DNA of 43,647 nucleotides, from contig NZ_RWKW01000038.1 in NCBI RefSeq assembly GCF_003970795.1, forward strand, positions 1 through 43,647. The letters run 5' to 3'. The first letter of the stretch is position 1; the number at the start of each line of letters is the position of its first letter. Below the pieces are notes generated by a model that was not told where the DNA came from, did no database searches, and saw only the letters and a program-made list of their open reading frames with translations. Below are positions 34,418-42,452 of this stretch, piece by piece. A program made the translations under genes and the position numbers. Origin of the DNA: Aquibium carbonis (GTDB taxonomy: Bacteria > Pseudomonadota > Alphaproteobacteria > Rhizobiales > Rhizobiaceae).

Positions 34418-37400
34418 CGTGTCGCCCGTTTCCGTTTTTTTGCGGTTCGGGCTGCGCGCGGCGACGGTCGTCTTTCTCGCCTTCGTCTTCGCCGCGACCG
34501 GCGTTGTGCCGCTGCGTGCGCAGGACGCGGTGGACTTCCACCTCGATCTCGACACCGGCGGCCACCGCGCCTTCGTCAAGGACATCGCTTTCACGCCGGA
34601 CGGGCAGTTTCTGGTTTCCGCGTCGGACGACAAGACCATTCGCGTGTGGGACTGGCAGTCCGGCGTGTCGCTGCGCACGATCCGCGGCCAGATCGGTCCG
34701 GGGCAGGAAGGCAAGATCTTCGCCGTTGACGTCTCGCCGGACGGGACGACCATCGCGGCCGGCGGATGGTTCGGCCCGTCGGCCGGCGACAGCCCGCCCT
34801 ATGGCGACGTGCGGCTCTTCGACGTCCGCAGCGGACGTCTCGTGGCGGTGCTGAAGGGCAATCCCTGGGTCGTCTACGACGTCGCCTTCTCCCCCGACGG
34901 CCAGCGCATCGCCGCCGCCGGACAGGAGGGTTTCGTCTACCTCTGGCAGATGGACGCGGCCGGTGCCTGGCAGCCCGAGACGCGGCTCGACGGCGATTCC
35001 TTGCGGATCGAGAAAATCGCATTCGCGGCCGGCGGAACGCGGCTCGTCGCCATCACCGCCGACTACGGCCTCCGCCTGTGGGACCTGGCAGGCATGAACC
35101 CGATGGAGATGCCGGAGTCCGGCATGCTGGAGGACGTGCCGCTGCGCGGGCTCGCCGTTTCGCCAGACGGTTCGCTGTTTGCAACGGGAGCGGATGATGG
35201 GCAGGTTCAGATCTGGCGCGCGGATGACGGAAGCCTTGCCGAGACGCTGCCCCCGCGCGGGTTTTCGGTCGGCTCGCTGACCTTCGCCGAAGCCGGCGGC
35301 CTGCTCGTCATCTCTTGCGGCTATCGGTGTGCGGGGCGCTTCGATCAGGTGCTCTGGCGCCTCGGCGAAGGAGAAGAAGCGGCCTATGCCGGCCATGACG
35401 ACACCGTTTGGGCCAGTGCGGCCTCGCCTGACGGGACGCTCGTCGCCACCGCCGGCGGATCGCGCAAGGAAATCCGCGTCTGGAACCCAGCAACCGGCGA
35501 CACGGTCGCCGAGCTGAAGGGGATTGGCGGTCCGGTGATGGCCGTCGGCGTCCTGCCGGACGGCTCGAGCATCGCGTGGGGGGAGGAGGATCCCTGTCCA
35601 GCCCTGCCGGCATGTCCCGAGCGTCAGGGCTCGCTGTCGAACGTCATGCCGCTTCCGGGTGAGGGACGCTTCTTCGAGCGCCCGCGCGCGACGACGGATG
35701 TGGATGGCTTCCAGCGTGCCGTCCATGCCCGGGAAGGCTTTTCCCTGGCCGCGACGGCAAGCGAGGGAAGCGTCGTCCCGAACGATGTGCTCGAGATTCG
35801 CGACGGCGGCAGGATGATCGGACGCATCGCCGCCGACGCCTCCAGCGGCTTCCTGCATTCGGCTTTCACGCTTCTGTCGGATGGCCGCAGCCTTGTCACC
35901 GGCGGCAGCGACGGAACGCTGACCCTCCACGACCGCGAGACCGGCGGCTTTGCCACCACGCTCGACGACAGCCATTCGGGAGAAATCCACGCCATGGCCG
36001 AGGCGCCGGGCGCAGGCCTGCTCGTCACCGGCAGCGACGACCAGACGTTGAAGCTCTGGAACCTGAAGACCCGCAAGCTCGTCGCCACCATGTTCTTCGC
36101 CGCTGGCGATTTCATCATCTGGGTGCCGCAGGGCTATTACTATTCCTCTCCGGACGGCGACGCGCTGGTCGGCTGGCACGTCAACCAGGGCCGCGACAGC
36201 GAGGCGCGCTTCGTCCGCGCCCGCCAGCTGAAACAGTATCTGTTCAGCCCCGAGATCGTCCGCCGCGCCCTGATCCTCGCCGATGCAGAGACCGCGGTGC
36301 GCGAACTGCGCGGCGTCGACACCGAGCTCGACCGGCTGCTCGGCCGCAAGCCGCCCGAGTTCCAGGTCCGCGTCGTCGAGGCCGAAACCCCGCGCGAAGG
36401 CTTCGTCTCGGTGGAGATCACCGGCGCGGGCGAAGCCGGCGCCAGCGTCTCGGAGTTCACCGTACTGTCCAACGACCGTCGCATCGACGGCTTCGAAACG
36501 CGGGCCGTCACCGGCGGCGAGGCCGACCGCATCATCATCGAGGTTCCCGTCCAGGCGGGCGAGAATGAGCTCTCCATCGCCGGGCTGAACGAGTTCGGCT
36601 ATCTCACCGAACGATCCGTCAAGGCCATCGGCCGCCTGCGCGAGACCGAACGCGCCGCCGGCACGCTCTTCGTCGTCGCGATCGGCGTCGAGGACTATCC
36701 CTTCCTGCCGCAGGCCTGCGGCGGCCGCTCCTGCAACCTGTCCTATCCGGTGGACGATGCCGCCGAGTTCGTCCGTCTCGTCGACCAGCGCACGCGCCCG
36801 CTGTTCAGGAAGATGAAGACGCTGGTCTTTGCCAATGCCGACGCGCTTGCCGAGACGAAGGCGGCGCGCGAGACGTCCTTGTTCGTTGACGCGATGGAGC
36901 CGGAATCGGATGTGATTCTCGACGAGATCGAGGATTTCCTTGGCCAGGCCGGTCCCGACGACACCACCATCATCTTCGTGGCAGGACACGGCATCAACAT
37001 CGACGAGGACTATTATTTCATCCCGACCGATGGTCGTCAGCGCGCGCCCGATCGCTGGCAACGCTCCTCGCTGGTCGGCTGGGACACGATCCAGCGCGCC
37101 GTCGAACGCGCCAAGGGCCGTCGCCTGATGCTGGTCGACACCTGCCACGCCGCCAATTCCTTCAATCCGCGTCTGGAGAAGGACGCCGAGGACGCACGCA
37201 TCATCGTGTTTTCCGCCACCGCGGCCAACAACACCGCGGCCGAACTGCCGGAACTGGGCCACGGCGTCTTCACCTATTCGCTGCTCCAGGGAATGAAGGG
37301 CGGCGCCGATCCGACCGGCGAGGGCGTGCGTCTTCTGGCGCTCGCCGACTTCATCGACCGCGAGGTGCGCCGGCTCACGGCGTCGCGCCAGGCGCCCGAG

Positions 37401-37445
37401 TACTACATCTCCAGGGTCGACAATTTCGTGGTGGCGAAGCCGTGA
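34398..37445 (+). CDS. Secreted WD40-caspase fusion protein
   Basis: This 1015-residue protein has a signal peptide (hydrophobic run about 18-40, cut near LRA). A WD40 beta-propeller follows (about 50-590), with repeats such as DGQFLVSASDDKTIRVWDW and LLVTGSDDQTLKLWNL, then a linker and a C-terminal caspase domain (about 755-1010). The catalytic dyad is H864 in VAGHG and C916 in VDTCHA. The usual acidic residue beside the catalytic Cys pocket is present (D914). The ATG at 34398 overlaps the preceding gene by 20 bases; a GTG at 34419 is a possible alternative that keeps the signal peptide. The stop overlaps the Memo-CapA start (GTGA). WD40-caspase proteins are known in cyanobacteria and proteobacteria; an exported one is less usual. 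Confidence 0.88.
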   Translation: MSRRHDSVSPVSVFLRFGLRAATVVFLAFVFAATGVVPLRAQDAVDFHLDLDTGGHRAFVKDIAFTPDGQFLVSASDDKTIRVWDWQSGVSLRTIRGQIGPGQEGKIFAVDVSPDGTTIAAGGWFGPSAGDSPPYGDVRLFDVRSGRLVAVLKGNPWVVYDVAFSPDGQRIAAAGQEGFVYLWQMDAAGAWQPETRLDGDSLRIEKIAFAAGGTRLVAITADYGLRLWDLAGMNPMEMPESGMLEDVPLRGLAVSPDGSLFATGADDGQVQIWRADDGSLAETLPPRGFSVGSLTFAEAGGLLVISCGYRCAGRFDQVLWRLGEGEEAAYAGHDDTVWASAASPDGTLVATAGGSRKEIRVWNPATGDTVAELKGIGGPVMAVGVLPDGSSIAWGEEDPCPALPACPERQGSLSNVMPLPGEGRFFERPRATTDVDGFQRAVHAREGFSLAATASEGSVVPNDVLEIRDGGRMIGRIAADASSGFLHSAFTLLSDGRSLVTGGSDGTLTLHDRETGGFATTLDDSHSGEIHAMAEAPGAGLLVTGSDDQTLKLWNLKTRKLVATMFFAAGDFIIWVPQGYYYSSPDGDALVGWHVNQGRDSEARFVRARQLKQYLFSPEIVRRALILADAETAVRELRGVDTELDRLLGRKPPEFQVRVVEAETPREGFVSVEITGAGEAGASVSEFTVLSNDRRIDGFETRAVTGGEADRIIIEVPVQAGENELSIAGLNEFGYLTERSVKAIGRLRETERAAGTLFVVAIGVEDYPFLPQACGGRSCNLSYPVDDAAEFVRLVDQRTRPLFRKMKTLVFANADALAETKAARETSLFVDAMEPESDVILDEIEDFLGQAGPDDTTIIFVAGHGINIDEDYYFIPTDGRQRAPDRWQRSSLVGWDTIQRAVERAKGRRLMLVDTCHAANSFNPRLEKDAEDARIIVFSATAANNTAAELPELGHGVFTYSLLQGMKGGADPTGEGVRLLALADFIDREVRRLTASRQAPEYYISRVDNFVVAKP

Positions 37446-39166
37446 CCACCGGGCACCGCCTGATGCGCCGCCTGGCCGCGGTTCTGGCGGCGCTCGTCCT
37501 TCCCGCGGTGGCTCTGGCGCAGGATTGCGCGGGCGAAGGTCCCGCTTTCCCCTCGATCTACGCGGAAGACGGCTTGTTTCGCGACGCTCTCCGGGCCGCC
37601 GAGCCGATCGAACCCCTGGCCGTGCCGCTCACCGGCGTCACGGTTCCGCACCACCTGCTGGCGCCACATCTGATCGCGGAAGGACTGAAGGCTGCGACCG
37701 GCACGCGATACGAACGCATCCTGCTGGTCTTTCCCGATCATTTTCGCGGCACGCGCAAGCCCTTCGCGACCACGTTGCGCGATGTCGAGACGGTCTTCGG
37801 AACCGTTCCGACCGACCGCGCGTCGGCATCCGCGCTGGTCGAGGCGGCCCCCGGTCTCGTCGACGGCGCCTCCTGCCTCTTTGGCCGCGACCATGGCCTG
37901 CAGGCGCTGCTGCCCTTCGTCCATGCCCTGTTTCCCGACGTGCCTGTGCTGCCGGTGGCGGCCTCCGTGCGTGGCAAGCGGGCCGACTGGGACGCGATGG
38001 CGAAACTGCTGGCGCCCTTCGCGGGCGAGGGAACGCTGGTCGTCCAGTCGACCGATTTCTCCCATTTCCTGCCGCATCACGAAGCGCGCAGCCGCGACCA
38101 GCAGACGCTGAACGTTCTGGCCGCCCGCGACCTCGACCAGATCGCCGGCCTGCATCAGTCGAGCCATGCCGATTCGATTGCGGCGCTCGTGGTGCAGGAA
38201 AGTCTGCAACGTGCGCGCGGCGCCGTGCCGCTCGTCGTCGCCAACGAAAACGGCCAGGAATATGATTTCCGCCCGGTCGCGGAGACGACAAGCTACATGG
38301 TGGTGCTCTACGGTCGCTTTCCGGACGCCATGCCAGCGCCGGACTGGCCGCGCTCGCAACTGGTCTATCTCGCCGGTGACACCAGTTTCGGCCGCGCCAT
38401 GCAGGATCTGTTCCTGCGCGAAGCGGCGGCCGAAGCCATCGCCGATGCCGTCCTGTCGCGCACGGCCGGCCGGCCTCTGCTCGTCAACCTCGAAGGCGTG
38501 ATCCTGCCCAACGTTCCGGGTTCGCTCGATCCCATGACGCTCGCCATGCCGCAGGACCTCGCCATTCCCTGGCTGCAGCGCCTGAACGTGGTGGCGGCGA
38601 GCCTCGCCAACAATCACGCGCTCGACCTCGGAGAGGCGGGCCTTGACGAGACGAGGCAGGCGCTCGACGCGGCCGGCATCGCGCATGCCGGGCAGGGGGG
38701 CGTGCTGCAACTGGCCGGCCTCGACATCGTGGCGCTGACGGACATCGGCCAGAACGGAACGCGCGATGCCGACCTGGTCACGCCGGAACTGCTCGTAGGC
38801 CTGGCCGATCGCCCGGCCGATCGCCCCCTCGTCGGCTTCGTCCACTGGGGCGACGAATACGCGACGTCGCCCGGCCGGCGCGAACTAGACCTAGCCCAGG
38901 ATATGTCGCGCCGTTCCTTCGCCGCGCTCGTCGGCGGGCATTCCCATATCGCCAGCACGACGATGCAGGCGCTTGCCGGTGGCGACACGCTGCTTGCCCA
39001 CTCGCTCGGCAACTTCATCTTCGACCAGTCGTCCGACCGCGCATCCGGGGCGCTGCTCGAAATTCGAACCTTTGCCCAGGGCACCTTCTTTGCCCGTCTC
39101 GTCCCACTCCCCAACCTGTTCGAAGCGGGCAAGGCCGCCGCTCAGCAACCGCCGCCGCTCAGATAG
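37442..39166 (+). CDS. Secreted Memo-CapA fusion protein
   Basis: A 574-residue protein with a signal peptide (about 1-26, cut near ALA|Q) and two domains. Residues about 45-290 resemble Memo (the AmmeMemoRadiSam B family): TVPHHLLAPHLI near 66 and FPDHFRG near 96, then STDFSHFLPHHE near 205, which supply the histidines of the Memo metal site. Residues about 308-560 match CapA-type metallophosphatases, with LAGDTSFGRAM near 312, NLEGV near 350, LANNHALDLG near 387, HWGDEY (H468), GGHSHI near 498 and HSLGNF near 521. CapA relatives act in poly-gamma-glutamate or surface-polymer formation. The GTG start overlaps the WD40-caspase stop. Its 3' end overlaps the convergent MORN gene by 25 bases. 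Confidence 0.82.
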   Translation: MTTGHRLMRRLAAVLAALVLPAVALAQDCAGEGPAFPSIYAEDGLFRDALRAAEPIEPLAVPLTGVTVPHHLLAPHLIAEGLKAATGTRYERILLVFPDHFRGTRKPFATTLRDVETVFGTVPTDRASASALVEAAPGLVDGASCLFGRDHGLQALLPFVHALFPDVPVLPVAASVRGKRADWDAMAKLLAPFAGEGTLVVQSTDFSHFLPHHEARSRDQQTLNVLAARDLDQIAGLHQSSHADSIAALVVQESLQRARGAVPLVVANENGQEYDFRPVAETTSYMVVLYGRFPDAMPAPDWPRSQLVYLAGDTSFGRAMQDLFLREAAAEAIADAVLSRTAGRPLLVNLEGVILPNVPGSLDPMTLAMPQDLAIPWLQRLNVVAASLANNHALDLGEAGLDETRQALDAAGIAHAGQGGVLQLAGLDIVALTDIGQNGTRDADLVTPELLVGLADRPADRPLVGFVHWGDEYATSPGRRELDLAQDMSRRSFAALVGGHSHIASTTMQALAGGDTLLAHSLGNFIFDQSSDRASGALLEIRTFAQGTFFARLVPLPNLFEAGKAAAQQPPPLR

Positions 39167-40956
39167 CAGGCGGGGAGACGCATCGTCGGCGCATAGAAGT
39201 TCTCCCGCGGCCGGAAATAGAACAGCGTTACCGGCTTGCTCCGGCGCACACTGCCGTCTTCGAAACGGGCTGCGGTCTGGAACCGGTGCACGGAGCTCTT
39301 TTCGGCGAACATTTTCAGGCGCGCGGTGTAATCGCGCACGTTCCTGTTGCCGCGCACCGGCAGGTCGATCGCATAATTCGACTGATCGAGCGGCAACTCG
39401 ACCTCGATATAGCGCAACGCTTCCGGTGAAAGGCCAAAGGCGTCGCCGCATTCCGCCATGCTGCGATCGATCTCGATCTGCGCGAGATTGATGTCGACCG
39501 AGAACGGCTCCGTCACGTCGTACCGCGTGCCGCCGACGTCGGCCCAGCGATAGGACAGTTCGCCCACCGCACGGGTCGCGATCATGTCCTCACCGAAAAC
39601 CAGCCCAGCGATCTCGCCGAAATCGACGTTGTTGAACACCTGTCCGCGGCAGATTCCCAACTGGTCGTCGGACGGGCACGGAAAGCGCTTCGTCTCCAGC
39701 GCCGTCACGTCCACGCCGGCCTCGATCAGGGCGTTCCTCACCGACACGTCGATCCCCAGATCGAACCCTCCGACCGGAACCTCGAACGGCCTCGTTTCGG
39801 GTTGCGGCGGCGGATCGGCCTCGTAGCTGCGCTCGCCGGTAAAACGGATGGTCGCGCGCGCGTCCTCGACCTCGCCCCAGCCATGGTTGACGAAGGAGAA
39901 GCTCGGCCGGAAGCCGACGCAGCCGAAATGCTGTTGCAGGGACAGCATCGGCTTTAGGTAGGTTTCGCTGCCCGCCACTTCGATCTGTACGCCGTCCAGC
40001 CGCACGCGCGAATTGTCCGTGGTCGCGAGTCGGCTCTCCAGGAACACCGGCGACGTGTCTTCTGCCGCCGCCATGAACACGAGCGCATCCTCGCTGATGT
40101 CGCCATTGCCGTTCCACGCCGCGTTGACCTGGACGCTGAGCGGGTAGATCGCGATGTCCTCCGCGCGCATCAGATGCTGGTAGCGGGTTTCGCTGAGCTG
40201 GTTCATCCGCTGGTCGACCGTCACCGTGAACTCCGTGCGCGCGGCGGCGTCCTGGCTGGTCTGGATCCGCATGAGCCCGCCGCCATCGGCGTCGGCGAGC
40301 AGGCTCGGGCGTTTGCTCGTCTCGACGCCCATCGCCCAAGTCGACACATAGCGCGTTCCGCCGGGCAGGATGGTCGTTCCCGTGCCGTGGCGCAGTCCGC
40401 CGGCGAAATCACCGTCGAAGATTTCGCCATTGACCGCCAGGTGGCGGCCCTTGCCATCGGGCTTGCCGTGCCGGAACTGGCCTTCGTAGCGGTTGCCGGC
40501 CGCGTCGACATGGATGCCCGGCCCGTCGAGCACCCCATCGCGCCAGAAGCCTTCGTAGCTTTCGCCGGAACGCCTCTCCCATCGACCTTCGCCGTTGGGG
40601 CGCCCGTCCCTCATTCGGCCTGTATAGACGGAATGGACGGCGCCCGGATCGTAGCTCGCCGAGCCACGCACCCGCCAAGTCAACGTGCCGTGCCCGCCGA
40701 GCTTGCCGTCGGCGCCCACTTCGAGCGGGCTGCCCTGGTCCGGCTCCCAAAGGAAATCGAGTCCCTTCGCGGGCTCGGCGTCCCAGACACGCACCGCCAG
40801 GCGAAAAACGGACCGCTTCGAGGCATCGTGGAAGATCTGCACGCGCTCGTTCCACGCCCCGGCTTCCCCGGTGTCCGCCCAGAGCTTGGCGACCGGGGTG
40901 ACGGACAGCGCGGCAACGACCAAGGCCCCGAAGAGTGCCGCGCCACCGTTCCGCAT
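39142..40956 (-). CDS. Secreted MORN-repeat protein, unknown function
   Basis: A 604-residue exported protein. The signal peptide runs to about residue 27 (hydrophobic run 6-26, ending LWA). Four MORN repeats span about 111-202 (YTGRMRDGRPNGEGRW, YEGFWRDGVLDGPGIHV, YEGQFRHGKPDGKGRHL, FDGDFAGGLRHGTGT). The long C-terminal region (about 220-604) has no family I recognise; it is beta-rich and contains scattered cysteines. The ATG at 40956 is chosen for the signal peptide and an upstream AGGGGA. MORN repeats bind membranes or scaffold complexes in other proteins. Here their export points to a periplasmic or surface role. It overlaps the convergent Memo-CapA gene by 25 bases and lies 134 bases after the serine protease. 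Confidence 0.8.
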   Translation of the reverse strand: MRNGGAALFGALVVAALSVTPVAKLWADTGEAGAWNERVQIFHDASKRSVFRLAVRVWDAEPAKGLDFLWEPDQGSPLEVGADGKLGGHGTLTWRVRGSASYDPGAVHSVYTGRMRDGRPNGEGRWERRSGESYEGFWRDGVLDGPGIHVDAAGNRYEGQFRHGKPDGKGRHLAVNGEIFDGDFAGGLRHGTGTTILPGGTRYVSTWAMGVETSKRPSLLADADGGGLMRIQTSQDAAARTEFTVTVDQRMNQLSETRYQHLMRAEDIAIYPLSVQVNAAWNGNGDISEDALVFMAAAEDTSPVFLESRLATTDNSRVRLDGVQIEVAGSETYLKPMLSLQQHFGCVGFRPSFSFVNHGWGEVEDARATIRFTGERSYEADPPPQPETRPFEVPVGGFDLGIDVSVRNALIEAGVDVTALETKRFPCPSDDQLGICRGQVFNNVDFGEIAGLVFGEDMIATRAVGELSYRWADVGGTRYDVTEPFSVDINLAQIEIDRSMAECGDAFGLSPEALRYIEVELPLDQSNYAIDLPVRGNRNVRDYTARLKMFAEKSSVHRFQTAARFEDGSVRRSKPVTLFYFRPRENFYAPTMRLPACYLSGGGC

Positions 40957-41030
40957 CCCCGTCCCCTTCGCGCTGCCTGCATCGCTCGCCTCAGTGAACC
41001 AAAGCTGCGGTCGCCGTGCAACCTGAAACC

Positions 41031-41067
41031 AGAACGAAAGCGGCGGCCGGATCGCTCCGGCCGCCGC
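41031..41067 (-). terminator. Terminator of the minus-strand serine protease gene
   Basis: A perfect 12-bp GC stem (41040-41051 with 41056-41067, loop of four) lies 23 bases past the protease stop. On the minus strand it is followed by TTTCGTTCT. Read-through into the MORN gene is possible because the T-run is short. Confidence 0.7.
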
Positions 41068-41090
41068 GTTGCTTGCAATCGCCTGGGTGG

Positions 41091-42173
41091 TCAGTTCGCC
41101 TTGGCGATGTTGTTCACCCACTGGAAGTAGGGCTTGTTGAGACGCAGCGCGATGTTCTCGGTCGGCGTTTCGGCGATGTTCACGCCGACGATGAAGCGAT
41201 CCTTGGTCTGTCCGTTGAGTTCGTAGACGGAACTGCCGCTCGAGCCGGGATAGGTGTCGCACAGATAGGAGAAGTTGTTCTCCGTCGCCGTGGCGGGGTC
41301 GACCGGGCAGGCCGTGCCCCACATGGTGCTGACCGGCTTGTCGCCGGGATAGCCGATGATGTTGGCAGTGAAGGGATAGGCCGGATCGTAGGTGGCATAA
41401 CCCATCCAGCCGACCGTCTCGCCCGCCGGCTTGTCGAGGATCAGCACCGCCAGATCCCAGGGCACGACCGAACCGTAGAAGCCCTGGTAATTGGTGATGT
41501 AGCCCTCGAGAATGTAGGCGTCGACGAAACCGAAGCCGCCATAGGGCGCGTCGTTCTGGCCGTTCAGCCCCGGATAGAACTCGTAATCCGCGAGCCAGCC
41601 GCCGTCGTCATGGCTGTAGAGACAATGCGCGGCGGTGAGGACGGCGCTCTTGCCGATCATCGTGCCCGAGCAGATGCTCCATTCGCCCTTGCTGTTCTTC
41701 GACCAGATCTGCCCGATCGTGTTGAACGGGTACTTCCTGGTGTCGGTGATCTGGACCCGGTCGTCCTCGCCGAAGACCTGACGCGAGGCCTCGTCGAGCT
41801 CCTCCTCGGGAGCCAGGCCGGGCTTGTCGATGATCGTCGACGTTCCCTGGATGAAGGACCTGATCTGTTCGATCAGCTCCGGATCCGGCGCTATCTCCCG
41901 CACGGTGCCGTCCTTGGAGCGCGCGCGTGTCGCGAAGCCCTTCGTGAGTTCCTCTTCGGTGGGCATCGCCAGATTCCGGCTGGCTTCGTCGGCCTCGACC
42001 TTCGGCGTGCGGTCGATCACCTTTCGACTGGACAGGTCCGGTGCCTCGATCGACGCGCGCGGCGCTTCGCCAGTGCCGGTGTTGCCCGCCGCGCTTTGCG
42101 CGAAGGCTACCACAGGAAAGGCACTGGCCGAGAAGAAGGCGGCCGTCAACAAGGTTGCATGCAGTCTGTTCAT
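41091..42173 (-). CDS. Secreted V8/Glu-endopeptidase-like serine protease
   Basis: A 360-residue chymotrypsin-fold protease with a signal peptide (about 1-26) and a long propeptide-like region (about 30-145) of mixed charged residues. The catalytic triad is H183 in TAAHC, D240 in PWDLAVL and S312 in YPGSSGSS. The sequence is closer to the V8/glutamyl endopeptidase branch (S1B) than to trypsin. A pair of cysteines (C289, C305) may form a disulfide near the active site. The ATG at 42173 follows GGGAGAA 8 bases away. It diverges from the trypsin-type gene across a 279-base region and ends in a terminator. Activation probably needs removal of the propeptide. Confidence 0.88.
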   Translation of the reverse strand: MNRLHATLLTAAFFSASAFPVVAFAQSAAGNTGTGEAPRASIEAPDLSSRKVIDRTPKVEADEASRNLAMPTEEELTKGFATRARSKDGTVREIAPDPELIEQIRSFIQGTSTIIDKPGLAPEEELDEASRQVFGEDDRVQITDTRKYPFNTIGQIWSKNSKGEWSICSGTMIGKSAVLTAAHCLYSHDDGGWLADYEFYPGLNGQNDAPYGGFGFVDAYILEGYITNYQGFYGSVVPWDLAVLILDKPAGETVGWMGYATYDPAYPFTANIIGYPGDKPVSTMWGTACPVDPATATENNFSYLCDTYPGSSGSSVYELNGQTKDRFIVGVNIAETPTENIALRLNKPYFQWVNNIAKAN

Positions 42174-42452
42174 GAAAAAATTCTCCCAAGCCCATTGAGC
42201 GAGCGCACAGAACAGGCAAATCATGACCAATTCGTGATGCGCGGAACACGCATACCAAGTTGCGGTTGGTCGCCGAAGAGTTGTCGAGTCGCCCGTGCCG
42301 CAGAGGAACGGGCGCCCCCTGACGCCGTAAATCTTCCACTATTGGTCTCGACAAATCGCTTCCGTTCCGTCACCGGCCGGGGTTTGATGGCGGAATGGCG
42401 GGCGCCGTTGGTCGGAGCCCGCGCACGACAACAGTCTCAGGAGGTTTTTTCG

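Noticed and set aside
34236-37262. Open frame of 1008 codons antisense to the WD40-caspase gene
   Set aside because: Composition is that of an antisense shadow (Val/Gly/Arg/Asp runs) and the sense frame has clear domains and a signal peptide.
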